Source: Janthinobacterium sp. J1-1 (GTDB taxonomy: Bacteria; Pseudomonadota; Gammaproteobacteria; Burkholderiales; Burkholderiaceae_D). Taken from it: 64,000 bases of DNA. The notes below the pieces were generated by a model. It worked only from the letters and a program-made list of their open reading frames with translations. It was not told the origin of the DNA and searched no databases. Where the stretch lies: contig NZ_CP132339.1 in assembly GCF_030944405.1 (NCBI RefSeq), forward strand, positions 6,138,001 to 6,202,000, in the 5' to 3' direction. A program made the translations under genes and the position numbers. The first letter of the stretch is position 1; every line of letters starts with the position of its first letter. Shown here one piece after another: positions 45,505 to 54,039 of this stretch.

Positions 45505-45606
45505 TTCCGCACAATTTCTGTGGATAACTTTGTGCGTAAGTGCCGCCCGTATTGCTGATGTACTTGATCCATAAGGACTTTTTCCTGCTGCACGCAAATC
45601 AGGCAT
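45505..45606 (+). repeat. 102-bp element, copy 7
   Basis: TGTGGATAA at 45519-45527 but followed by CTTTGTGCGTAAG instead of GATTGTGCGCAAG; TTGATCC at 45564; ends in GGCAT. It is the copy nearest xseA. Confidence 0.8.
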
Positions 45607-45735
45607 GGTTAAAACCACCATCAAATCAATGACTTGGAAATAAAACTTGTTGTTTTGCCTGATATATGACATAAGCATGACCTCGCCGATAATATGTGGA
45701 CAGCTATCCTTTCTTCCACCTGTGGACCGCCCGAT

Positions 45736-47106
45736 ATGACCGACATGATGAACGACACTGCTCCAGACAGCGGCTTTGCCGCCCCGCCCGTGCTCACCGT
45801 GACAGCCCTGAATCAGGCCGTCGCGCGCCTGCTCGAGCGCTCGTTTCCGCTGACCTGGATCGCCGGCGAGATTTCCAACTTCACGCGCGCCAGTTCCGGC
45901 CACTGGTATTTCACGCTAAAGGATGACGCGGCCCAGGTGCGCGCCGTGATGTTCCGCGGCCGCGCCCAGTACGCCGGTTTCACGCCGCGCGAAGGCGACA
46001 AGGTCGAAGTGCGCGCCCTGGTCACCCTGTACGGCGCGCGCGGCGACTACCAGATCAATGTGGAGGCGATCCGCCGCGCCGGCGTGGGTGCCCTGTACGA
46101 AGCGTTCCAGCGCCTGAAAGACAAATTGTCGGCGCAAGGCCTGTTCGACGCGGAGCGCAAGCGCGCCATCCCGATGTTCGCGCGCACCATCGGCATCGTC
46201 ACCAGCCCCCAGGCGGCGGCCCTGCGCGACGTGCTGACGGCCTTGCAGCGGCGCGCGCCGCACGTATCGATCATCCTGTATCCGACCCCGGTGCAGGGCC
46301 AGCAGGCGCCGGAAAAGATCGCGCAGGCCATCCGCACCGCCTCGCAGCGGACCGAATGCGACGTGCTGCTGGTGTGCCGTGGCGGCGGCAGCATCGAGGA
46401 TTTATGGTCGTTCAACGACGAAGCCGTCGCCCACGCGATCGCCGACTGCAGCATGCCGGTGATCAGCGGCGTCGGACACGAAACGGATTTCACGATTGCC
46501 GACTTCGCGGCCGACCTGCGCGCCGCCACGCCGACGGCCGCCGCCGAACTGGCCGCCACGCCGCGCGCCGACTGGCTGGCCTCCCTGCGCGCCGACGCCA
46601 CCGACCTGCGCCGCGCCATGCGCCGCCGCCTGGACGACGCGGCGCAGACCCTGGACCGCCACAGCCGCCGCCTGCTCAATCCGAAGGCGCAATTGCAGCA
46701 GCAGCGCCTGCAACTGCTGGCCCTGTCGACCGCCATGACGCACGCCACGCGCGCGCCGCTGAACCAGTCTATCCATGCGCTGGACCGCCTGCGCCACCGC
46801 TGGGCCGCCCTGCGCCCCGACGTGACGGTGCCGCGCGCCCGCCTGCTCGAGTCGCAGCGCAGAAGCGGCGCGGCCATGACGCAGCTGCTGGCGCGGCGCC
46901 GCCATCAGCTGGACGCGCTGGCGGCCCAGCTGGAACTGCTGAACCCCCAGCGCACCCTGGAGCGCGGCTACGCCATCGTGCGCGACGAAAAAGGCCATAT
47001 CGTGCGCTCGCCGGCGCAACTGCAGGCGCGCCAGAATATCCATGTGCGGCTGGCCGAAGGCAGCGCCGAGGTCGGCATCGCCAGCGTGCAGACCACGCTG
47101 GAATAA
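45736..47106 (+). CDS. xseA: Exodeoxyribonuclease VII large subunit
   Basis: 456 residues from ATG 45736 (an ATG nine bases further is possible). The N-terminal OB-fold ([40 protein letters not shown]) is followed by the catalytic core ([60 protein letters not shown]), then a long coiled coil and the C-terminal [13 protein letters not shown]. It degrades single-stranded DNA with XseB (not in the window). It is divergent from exbB, and the repeat array fills the shared upstream space. Confidence 0.97.
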   Translation: MTDMMNDTAPDSGFAAPPVLTVTALNQAVARLLERSFPLTWIAGEISNFTRASSGHWYFTLKDDAAQVRAVMFRGRAQYAGFTPREGDKVEVRALVTLYGARGDYQINVEAIRRAGVGALYEAFQRLKDKLSAQGLFDAERKRAIPMFARTIGIVTSPQAAALRDVLTALQRRAPHVSIILYPTPVQGQQAPEKIAQAIRTASQRTECDVLLVCRGGGSIEDLWSFNDEAVAHAIADCSMPVISGVGHETDFTIADFAADLRAATPTAAAELAATPRADWLASLRADATDLRRAMRRRLDDAAQTLDRHSRRLLNPKAQLQQQRLQLLALSTAMTHATRAPLNQSIHALDRLRHRWAALRPDVTVPRARLLESQRRSGAAMTQLLARRRHQLDALAAQLELLNPQRTLERGYAIVRDEKGHIVRSPAQLQARQNIHVRLAEGSAEVGIASVQTTLE

Positions 47107-47132
47107 AAAAGGCCGGGTGTCGCCACCCGGCC
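47105..47132 (-). terminator. Intrinsic terminator of the sugar operon
   Basis: GGCCGGGTG (47111-47119), loop TCGC, CACCCGGCC (47124-47132). The A-run at 47105-47110 gives a T-run after the stem on the minus strand, so it ends the leftward TonB-receptor transcript; the stem may also slow xseA transcription. Confidence 0.85.
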
Positions 47133-47166
47133 AAAACATGCTACTGGGACCTTCCTGCCCTGCTGC

Positions 47167-49632
47167 TTAAAACTTCATCGATACCCGTGCGCCAAACGTG
47201 CGCGGCGCGTTGTAGAAGGCGCCGTAGATCTGCTGCGTCGGCTGGCACGGCATGCCCACATCGGTGCAGATCTCGTTGACGTCGAGCTTGACCGCCTTGT
47301 CGGTGGCGTTCTGCACGAACGCTTCCACCGTATAGGCCTTGTTGACCGGCTGGTAGCGCAGGCTCAGGTCCAGGGTGGTGTAGGCTTCCTGGCGCTTGAC
47401 GCCGGCGTGGCCCGGCACGTCGCCGTTGAACGCCCCCGCGCCCACATAGCTCATGGTTTCGTAATGCACCGATGCGCGCGGCGTCAGCTGGCCGCCGGCG
47501 ACCGTGAAATCGTGCTCGTACTGCACCGTGGTGGAAAACTTCGGCGCGTGCTTCATGGTGCTGCCGCCCACGTTCACCAGCGGTGCCGTGCTGCCGCAAG
47601 CCTGGCCATTGGCGCGCGCCGCGTCGACGTCGCACGACATAAAATCGTCATACACGGCTTTCAGCCAGGTGGCGTTGCCGGTCAGGCGATCGACCGCCGT
47701 TGGCCGCCAGACCCATTCCGCCTCCAGGCCCTTGACGGTGGCGCCGGCCGCATTGAAGTTGGCCAGCACGCTGTTGACCACCTGCGATTCGAGCTTGTCC
47801 TTGTATTTCATCAAAAAGGCGTCGAGGTTCAGGGTCAGCTGGCGGTTCAGCAAATCGGACTTGAAACCGATTTCATAGCTGGTCAATTTTTCAGGCTTGG
47901 TGGTGGCGCCGCCGTCGCCGATGGCCGGCGAGTGGAAACCCGTGGTCACGGAACCGAACAGCAGGATATCGGGCCGCAGCTTGTACTCGATGCGGCCCAG
48001 CCAGGTGGCCTGGCCGTAGCGCAGGTCGGCCGAATTGTCGCCCGGCGTATTGCCGCAGGACGCCGCCGTGATCGCGCCGCCCGGCCCGATATTGTGCGTA
48101 TTGGCCAGGCCTGTTCCCGGCTTGACCAGTTGCGCCAGCTGGTCGGGCGTGAGCACGGTGGTGCCCAGCGGCGTGTTGGCGGGCCAGTTCGGGCAAGCCC
48201 AGTTCTGGCCGCCGATATCGAATTTATGGTCCTTGGTATAGCGCGCGCCGGCCGTCAGCTTGATCTGATCCGTGACCTGCTGGCTGACCTGGCCGAACAC
48301 GGCTTTCGATTTCAGCTGGCGGTTGCCCTGGATAAAGGACATCGACGAGGCATACTGGCCGACGGTCGGCTGCACGAAGATCACGGCGCCGTTGGCGATG
48401 TCCTGCTGCACCGCCGCCTGCGAGATCTGGCTGCGGTCGATATCGAAGCGCACCTTGTTCTTTTCATTGAACAGGAACACGCCGGCCACCCACTGGAACG
48501 GCGCCTCGTCGTCCGAGCGCGCCTGCAGCTCATGCGAATAACTGTCGAACTGCGCCCAGTCGGTGCGGTTTTCCGACTTGAAGCCGGGGAACAGGCCCGC
48601 GTCGGCATCGTTGCTGTTCTGGCGCTTGTAGCGGCTCCAGCTGCCCAGGTACGTGAAATCCAGCGAATCGGTCGGCTTGTAATTGAGCTTGCCCTTGTAG
48701 GTCAGGATCGACTGGTCCAGCGTGCCCGGAGTGTCGATCAGGGCCGAGCGCAGCTTTTCGCCCGGTTTCGGTTCGGCCGCCAAATAGACATTGCCGGAAC
48801 CCTGGTCCAGGAAATAGTCGGCGATAAAGGTGCCGCGCAAGTGTGGCGTGATCTTCCACAGCAGGGACGCGCGCGCGCCCATCTGGTCGCCGGCGCCATA
48901 CTTGGCCGCACCCGGCATCACGTTCGAGCCGCGGCGAAAGTCCACCGTGCCGTCGTGGCTGTCCTTGATGGCGGCGATCCGCAGGGCCACGTCGTCGGAC
49001 AGCGGGATATTGATCATGCCCTGCGTCTGCAGGTGGCGATAGTCGCCCACGGTGATGCCGGCCGAGCCCATGAACTTGGTGGTATTCGGCGCGGCGGACA
49101 CCAGGTTGACGGCGCCGGCGGTCGAATTGCGGCCGTTCAGGGTGCCCTGCGGGCCGCGCGCCACCTCCACGTGGCTGAGGTCATACATCAGCGCGGTGGC
49201 GCCCTGCGGACGTGGCGAATACACGCCGTCGACATAGAACGCCACGGCCGGGTCGCCCAGTTCCGTGTGGTTGGCCGAGCCCACGCCGCGCATGTAGACG
49301 TGCACGCCGCCCGAGTCGCCATGCTGCTCGACCACCAGGCTCGGTACCATGGTCGCCAGCGAGGCCAGGTCCTTGACCTGGTTGTTTTGCAGGGTGTCCT
49401 GGTTGAAGGCCGTGACGGCCAGCGGCGTGTCCTGCACAAAGGTATTGCGGCGCGTGGCCGTGACGACGATGCGGTCCATCTGGCCGGCCGCCGGCGCCGG
49501 TGCTTCCTTGGCCGCTTCTTCCACGGGCGTGGCCTGCTGCGCCATGGCGGCGCCGCTGCCCAACAGGATCAGCTGGGCGAATGTGACGTGGGCCAGGCTG
49601 CTGGCGATGGTGTTGCGTGCTGGTTGTTTCAT
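47167..49632 (-). CDS. TonB-dependent receptor of the sugar operon
   Basis: 821 residues with GAGGAG upstream. Signal peptide, TonB-box region MDRIVVTATRRNTFVQDTPL and plug domain (YMRGVGSANHTELGDPAVAF, VDGVYSPRPQGATALMYDLS, VEVARGPQGTLNGRNSTAGA) precede a barrel ending in FGARVSMKF. The plug and barrel are of the 'iron complex receptor' type common in Sphingomonas and Xanthomonas, many of which take up carbohydrates. Its place at the end of a LacI-controlled ABC/GH1 operon points to oligosaccharide import across the outer membrane. The sugar is not known. Confidence 0.88.
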   Translation of the reverse strand: MKQPARNTIASSLAHVTFAQLILLGSGAAMAQQATPVEEAAKEAPAPAAGQMDRIVVTATRRNTFVQDTPLAVTAFNQDTLQNNQVKDLASLATMVPSLVVEQHGDSGGVHVYMRGVGSANHTELGDPAVAFYVDGVYSPRPQGATALMYDLSHVEVARGPQGTLNGRNSTAGAVNLVSAAPNTTKFMGSAGITVGDYRHLQTQGMINIPLSDDVALRIAAIKDSHDGTVDFRRGSNVMPGAAKYGAGDQMGARASLLWKITPHLRGTFIADYFLDQGSGNVYLAAEPKPGEKLRSALIDTPGTLDQSILTYKGKLNYKPTDSLDFTYLGSWSRYKRQNSNDADAGLFPGFKSENRTDWAQFDSYSHELQARSDDEAPFQWVAGVFLFNEKNKVRFDIDRSQISQAAVQQDIANGAVIFVQPTVGQYASSMSFIQGNRQLKSKAVFGQVSQQVTDQIKLTAGARYTKDHKFDIGGQNWACPNWPANTPLGTTVLTPDQLAQLVKPGTGLANTHNIGPGGAITAASCGNTPGDNSADLRYGQATWLGRIEYKLRPDILLFGSVTTGFHSPAIGDGGATTKPEKLTSYEIGFKSDLLNRQLTLNLDAFLMKYKDKLESQVVNSVLANFNAAGATVKGLEAEWVWRPTAVDRLTGNATWLKAVYDDFMSCDVDAARANGQACGSTAPLVNVGGSTMKHAPKFSTTVQYEHDFTVAGGQLTPRASVHYETMSYVGAGAFNGDVPGHAGVKRQEAYTTLDLSLRYQPVNKAYTVEAFVQNATDKAVKLDVNEICTDVGMPCQPTQQIYGAFYNAPRTFGARVSMKF

Positions 49633-49743
49633 GATGTGTCTCCTCTACCTGCCACTGGTTGGATAATGATGGCATGGCTCTGCGGCCATTGCCTTTCTTT
49701 TCAAAGCCGCTACTCAGCTTGAATTCATGACGCCTCCATCGCT

Positions 49744-50784
49744 TCAGTGCCGGGCCACGGCACGGCCGCCGGCATCGAACAGAAAGGCGTGACCCTCTTC
49801 CGGCGCAAAGCCGATGCTGCTGCCGGGCGCCAGCGCATGCCGCGTCTCGCCATGCAGCTTGATGGCCAGCGCATGCCCGGTGCCCTCGACCCTGGCGTGG
49901 ACGATCTGGGCGTCGCCCAGCTGCTCGATCAGGGTGACGGTGGCGCCATAGCCTTCGCCGCGTGCAAGCAGGCGCAGATGCTCGGGGCGGATGCCGACCA
50001 GCATTCCAGCCTCGCCTCCCAGCTGCGCAGCAAGGGCCGGCAGGGTCGCACACGGCAGGAAGTTCATGCGCAGCGCGCCGATAAAGCCGGCCACGAACTG
50101 GCTGGCCGGCTGGCGGTACAGTTCCAGGGGCGCACCCACCTGCTCCAGGTGGCCGCCATGGAATACGGCCACCCGGTCGCCCAGGGTCATCGCCTCGACC
50201 TGGTCATGGGTGACATAGATCATCGTCGTGCCCAGTTCCTGGTGCAGCTTGGCCAGCTCGATGCGGGTCTGCACGCGCAAAGACGCATCGAGGTTGGACA
50301 GCGGTTCGTCGAACAGGAATACCTTGGGCTGGCGCACGATGGAGCGGCCGATCGCCACGCGCTGGCGCTCGCCGCCCGACAGGGCCTTCGGTTTGCGCTC
50401 GAGCAGATGCGTAATCTGCAGGATCTCCGCCACCTTGCCGACGGCGGCGCGCACTTCGCCGTCCGGCTTGCCGGCCAGTTTCAGGGCAAAACCCATGTTC
50501 TCGCGCGCCGTCATGTGCGGGTACAGCGCATAGCTCTGGAACACCATGGCGATGCCGCGTTCGGCCGGCGGCACGTCGTTGGCCAGCATGTCGCCGATGC
50601 GCAGCTGGCCCGCGCTGATGTCTTCCAGGCCCGCGATCATGCGCAGCAGGGTCGACTTGCCGCAGCCGGACGGCCCCACGAAGACCATGAATTCGCCGTC
50701 GTGGATATCGAGGTCGAGGCCCTTGACGATTTCCGGGCCGTCGCCATACGTCTTGCGGATGCCGCGCAGCGAGATGGCGGCCAT
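49744..50784 (-). CDS. Sugar ABC transporter ATP-binding protein (UgpC/MsmK type)
   Basis: 346 residues from ATG 50784, one base after the GH1 stop. Walker A GPSGCGKSTLL, Q-loop VFQSYALYPHMT, signature LSGGERQRVAIGRS, Walker B VFLFDEPLSNLDA and H-loop YVTHDQVEAMTLGDR are all present. The C-terminal 110 residues form the regulatory TOBE/OB fold of the MalK subfamily (LVGIRPEHLRLL). It energises the two permeases upstream. Confidence 0.95.
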   Translation of the reverse strand: MAAISLRGIRKTYGDGPEIVKGLDLDIHDGEFMVFVGPSGCGKSTLLRMIAGLEDISAGQLRIGDMLANDVPPAERGIAMVFQSYALYPHMTARENMGFALKLAGKPDGEVRAAVGKVAEILQITHLLERKPKALSGGERQRVAIGRSIVRQPKVFLFDEPLSNLDASLRVQTRIELAKLHQELGTTMIYVTHDQVEAMTLGDRVAVFHGGHLEQVGAPLELYRQPASQFVAGFIGALRMNFLPCATLPALAAQLGGEAGMLVGIRPEHLRLLARGEGYGATVTLIEQLGDAQIVHARVEGTGHALAIKLHGETRHALAPGSSIGFAPEEGHAFLFDAGGRAVARH

Positions 50785-50785
50785 C

Positions 50786-52162
50786 TCAGCGCCCTCCTGC
50801 CGTCGCCAGCTGCGGCGCATCGGCATGCAGCGCGCGCTGGGCGGCGATAAAGTCGCGGTACCACAGGGCGCTGTCCTTCAGGCTGCGCTGCTGGGTGGCG
50901 TAATCGACATACACCATGCCGAAGCGCTTGGCATAGCCCGAATTCCACTCGAAATTGTCCATCAGGCTCCAGTAAAAATAGCCGCGCACGTCGATGCCCT
51001 GGGCGATCACGGCGCGCAAGGCGTCCAGATGCAGCTGCACATACTCGATGCGCGGCTGGTCGTGGACCTTGCCGCCATCGAGCCTGTCAGCGACCGCCAT
51101 GCCGTTCTCGGTGATATACACGGGCGGCAGCGGATATTCGCGGTGCAGGCCCACCAGCAGTTCCGTCAGCCCCTGCGGATAGGTTTCCCAGCCCATGTCG
51201 TTCACGCCCAGTTTGCATTCGGGCTTGCGCGGTGGCGTCTCGCCGCTGACAAAGGCGCGCGTGTAATAGTTCACGCCGAGGAAATCGATGGGCTGCCTGA
51301 TCTCTGTGAAATCGTTTTCAAGAATGATTAAAGCTGAAGCGTCGGCATGTTTCAGGGCCAGCGCCGGATAGCGGCCCTTGAAGATGGCGTCCATATACCA
51401 CTGCACCGAGCGCGCATATTCGAGTTCGGCCAGCTCCTTGTCACGGGCGCTGTCGGTGGCCGGCGTGGCCGTCCACTGATTGAGCACGATGCCGAGTTTT
51501 GCCGACGGCGCCACGGCGCGCATGGCCTGCATCGCCAGGCCGTGCGACAGCAGCAGATGGTGCGACACCTGCACCGCGGCGGCCGGATCGGCCATGCCGG
51601 GCGCGAACTGGCCCGTGCCGTGACCCAGCACCGCCGTGCACCATGGCTCGTTATGGGTGGCGATGCTGGCCACGCGGTGGCCGAAGCGGCGCGCCACTTC
51701 GGCGGCGTAGGCGGCAAAGTGATAGCAGGTGGCGCGATCGAGCCAGCCGCCTTCGTCCTGCAAGGCTTGCGGCAGGTCCCAGTGGTACAGGGTCAGGTGC
51801 GCGTCCAGCCCCTTGGTAGCCAGCGCGTCGAGCAGGCGTGCATAAAAATCGAAGCCGGCCTCGTTCCAGGCGCCCGAACCGGTGGGCTGCACGCGCGACC
51901 AGGACATCGAAAAGCGGTAGGCATTGACGCCCAGGTTGGCGATCAGTTCGACGTCGTCGGCATAGCGGTGGTAGTGGTCGCAGGCCACGTCGCCATTGCT
52001 GCCGTCGGTGACCTTGCCCTCGGTGTGGCTGAAGGTGTCCCAGATCGACGGCCCGCGGCCATCGATGGCGGCCGCGCCTTCGATCTGGTAGGCGCTGGTG
52101 GCCACGCCCCAGGTAAAGGTGGCCGGGAAGTTGGTATCTAAGTCGTCGTTATGCATGGTCAT
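50786..52162 (-). CDS. GH1 beta-glucosidase
   Basis: 458 residues. FTWGVATSAYQIEGAAAIDG is the GH1 N-terminal signature; the acid/base is Glu172 in THNEPW and the nucleophile Glu352 in YITENGM. No signal peptide is seen, so it is cytoplasmic and would split an imported beta-glucoside, such as cellobiose or a plant glucoside, to monosaccharides. It lies between the permease and ATPase genes in one operon. Confidence 0.95.
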   Translation of the reverse strand: MTMHNDDLDTNFPATFTWGVATSAYQIEGAAAIDGRGPSIWDTFSHTEGKVTDGSNGDVACDHYHRYADDVELIANLGVNAYRFSMSWSRVQPTGSGAWNEAGFDFYARLLDALATKGLDAHLTLYHWDLPQALQDEGGWLDRATCYHFAAYAAEVARRFGHRVASIATHNEPWCTAVLGHGTGQFAPGMADPAAAVQVSHHLLLSHGLAMQAMRAVAPSAKLGIVLNQWTATPATDSARDKELAELEYARSVQWYMDAIFKGRYPALALKHADASALIILENDFTEIRQPIDFLGVNYYTRAFVSGETPPRKPECKLGVNDMGWETYPQGLTELLVGLHREYPLPPVYITENGMAVADRLDGGKVHDQPRIEYVQLHLDALRAVIAQGIDVRGYFYWSLMDNFEWNSGYAKRFGMVYVDYATQQRSLKDSALWYRDFIAAQRALHADAPQLATAGGR

Positions 52163-52196
52163 GTATGTTGGTGAAAAAGGTTAATAAAACAAAGGT

Positions 52197-53042
52197 TCAA
52201 CCCTTGACGGCGCCCTGGGTCAGTCCTTCAATCAAACGTTTTGAAGCGACAAAGAACATCAGCAGCAGCGGCAGCACGGCGATCGCCGCGCCCGTCATCA
52301 GGGCGCCCCACTCCGTGTTGTTCGGCGCCTGCATGCTGCGCAGCGCCAGCGGGATCGTGTAGTTCTCGACCGAGCGCATGACCACCAGCGGCGTGATGAA
52401 GTTGTTCCAGGAATTGATAAAGGTAATCAATCCCAGGGTGCCCATGGCCGGCCCGATCAGCGGCAGCACCACGCGCCAGTAGATGGCGAACTCGCCGCAG
52501 CCGTCGATGCGCGCCGCCTCGATCAGGTCCTTCGGGATCGCCGTGCCGATATACTGGCGCATCAGGAATATCCCCAGCGCGCCGGCCGCACCCGGCACAT
52601 ACAGGGCGCGCGGCTGGTCCAGCCAGCCGAGGAAATCCATCAGCATGAAGGTCGGGATCATGTTCATGAAGGACGGGATGATCATCGACGCCATCACCAG
52701 CGTGAACAGCGGGCGCTTGAAGCGGAACTCGTACATGGCAAACGCATAGCCGCCCAGCGAACAGAAAAACAGCGTCAGCGCGGTCGTCATCAGCGCCACG
52801 TACAGGCTGATGCCGATATTGCGCCAGAACGGCAGGCGCTCCTGCAGCAGTTCCAGGTTGTTCAGCAGCGCCGTGCCGAACCAGCGCGGCGGCGGCAGGC
52901 TGTAGATCTCGGCGCTGGTATGCGTGGCGAACACGAACATGAAGTAGAACGGCGCGACCATGATCAGGGCGCCGATCGCCACCATGGCATAGGCCGACCA
53001 GCGCGCGCCTGCTGCCGTCGCGGAAGTACTGTTTGCGCTCAT
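52197..53042 (-). CDS. Carbohydrate ABC transporter permease (MalG type)
   Basis: 281 residues with six membrane segments and the EAA loop (LIEAARIDGCGEFAIYWRVV). It is one of the two CUT1-class permease subunits. Its ATG overlaps the stop of the partner permease (ATGA). Confidence 0.95.
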   Translation of the reverse strand: MSANSTSATAAGARWSAYAMVAIGALIMVAPFYFMFVFATHTSAEIYSLPPPRWFGTALLNNLELLQERLPFWRNIGISLYVALMTTALTLFFCSLGGYAFAMYEFRFKRPLFTLVMASMIIPSFMNMIPTFMLMDFLGWLDQPRALYVPGAAGALGIFLMRQYIGTAIPKDLIEAARIDGCGEFAIYWRVVLPLIGPAMGTLGLITFINSWNNFITPLVVMRSVENYTIPLALRSMQAPNNTEWGALMTGAAIAVLPLLLMFFVASKRLIEGLTQGAVKG

Positions 53043-54031
53043 CGGTTTGCCTCTTTACGTTCATTGCGGCTGAAGATGCGGTTGTTGACCCAGGTGGTGC
53101 TGGCGATAATCAGGAACAGCAGCCAGGAAATCGCCGACGCGGTGCCGAAGTCGCCCGAGGAAAACGCCGTCTTGTAGACAAAAATGGCGGTCGTCATTAC
53201 CGACTGGCTAACGCCACTCGATTCGGCCACCAGCACGAACGGTTCCTCGAACAGCTGCAGGTTGCCCATGATGGTCAGGGTCACGGCCAGGTAGATCATC
53301 GGTTTCAACTGTGGCAAGGTGATGTACCAGAACTGCTGGCGTTTCGAGGCGCCGTCAATCGTCGCCGCCTCGTACAGGTCCTTCGGGATCACCTGCAGCG
53401 CCGACAGATACAGCACCAGGTTCCAGCCCAGATAGCGCCAGAAAATCACGAAGGCGACGGCCGGCTTGATAAACAGCGAGCTGCCCAGCCAGTCGATCGA
53501 TTCGGCAGGGAACAAACCACCGACCAGCGGCAGGCTGGCGCACCATTGAATCAGCACATTGATCTGACCGTAGTCGCGCGAGAACAGGGTATTGAACACC
53601 ATGGCAATGGCCACGCTGGAGGTAATGAATGGTAAAAAGTAAATCCCGATCACCAGGTTGCGCGAGCGCTTGAAGCTGTTATGGATGAAGGCCGCCAGCG
53701 GAATGGCCACCAGGTGCTGCGGCACGCCCGAGGCCAGCGCCAGCCACACGGTATTGCCCAGCGAGCGCAGGAACCACGGATCGCTCAGCGCATATTTGTA
53801 GTTGTCCAGGCCCACCCATTCCATCGCCTCGACACCGCTGGCTGCCTCCCACTGGTTGAACGACAGGTAGATGGAAAACAGCAGCGGAAACAGGCTGAAG
53901 ACGGCGAACAGGATGAAGAAGGGGCTGATGAACACATACGGCGCCCACTTTTTCATGTTGAAGCGTTTGCGCTGCGGCCGTGCCGCCGGTGCGCTCTGCG
54001 CCGGCATGGCCGAGGAAGTCGGGAGATTCAT
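53039..54031 (-). CDS. Carbohydrate ABC transporter permease (MalF type)
   Basis: 330 residues from ATG 54031 with AGGAG upstream; the open frame continues far upstream but only as antisense-like sequence over the binding-protein gene. Six membrane segments and the EAA loop (LYEAATIDGASKRQQFWYIT) are seen. It has a short Pro/Ala-rich cytoplasmic leader before WAPYVFISPFFILFAVFSLF. Confidence 0.95.
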   Translation of the reverse strand: MNLPTSSAMPAQSAPAARPQRKRFNMKKWAPYVFISPFFILFAVFSLFPLLFSIYLSFNQWEAASGVEAMEWVGLDNYKYALSDPWFLRSLGNTVWLALASGVPQHLVAIPLAAFIHNSFKRSRNLVIGIYFLPFITSSVAIAMVFNTLFSRDYGQINVLIQWCASLPLVGGLFPAESIDWLGSSLFIKPAVAFVIFWRYLGWNLVLYLSALQVIPKDLYEAATIDGASKRQQFWYITLPQLKPMIYLAVTLTIMGNLQLFEEPFVLVAESSGVSQSVMTTAIFVYKTAFSSGDFGTASAISWLLFLIIASTTWVNNRIFSRNERKEANR

Positions 54032-54039
54032 GACGGCTC

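Larger units (their letters stand above)
44593..45606. repeat. Array of seven 102-bp repeats carrying DnaA-box-like sites
   Basis: The exbB-xseA gap holds seven same-direction copies of one element, each 102 bp (copy 2 is 101), separated by unrelated spacers of 48, 35, 68, 58, 47 and 45 bp. Each copy begins with TTCTGCACA or a variant. Position 15 starts the nonamer TGTGGATAA (five copies) or TGTGGACAA (two), followed by GATTGTGCGCAAG or variants. Position 60 (59 in copy 2) starts TTGAT in six copies (TTGTT in copy 5), preceded by CAAG in most. Each ends near GCGCAAAAAT and GGCAG. TGTGGATAA is the complement of the DnaA box TTATCCACA. In copies 1, 2 and 6 the second block matches the IHF consensus exactly (CAA-N4-TTGATT). 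The ends of copies 2 and 6 are imperfect inverted repeats. No protein is encoded convincingly. Confidence 0.88.

Noticed and set aside
44737..45593. Minus-strand reading frames (44737-45108, 45151-45402, 45201-45593) with the repeated peptide LAHNLIH-x-x-CAEL
   Set aside because: The repeated peptide is just the translation of the 102-bp repeat in one frame. The frames differ between copies, have no ribosome-binding sites, poor codon use and no known domain, so the conservation is at DNA level.
44593..45606. CRISPR array
   Set aside because: Repeats are 102 bp and diverged, spacers vary from 35 to 68 bp and no cas genes are in the window.
44593..45606. Chromosomal replication origin (oriC)
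   Set aside because: DnaA-box-like sites are present, but dnaA, dnaN, gyrB, parAB or rpmH are not nearby and no AT-rich unwinding element with matching layout was recognised.
44593..45606. Integron cassette array with attC sites
   Set aside because: No integrase, no GTTRRRY-type core sites and no cassette genes between the repeats.
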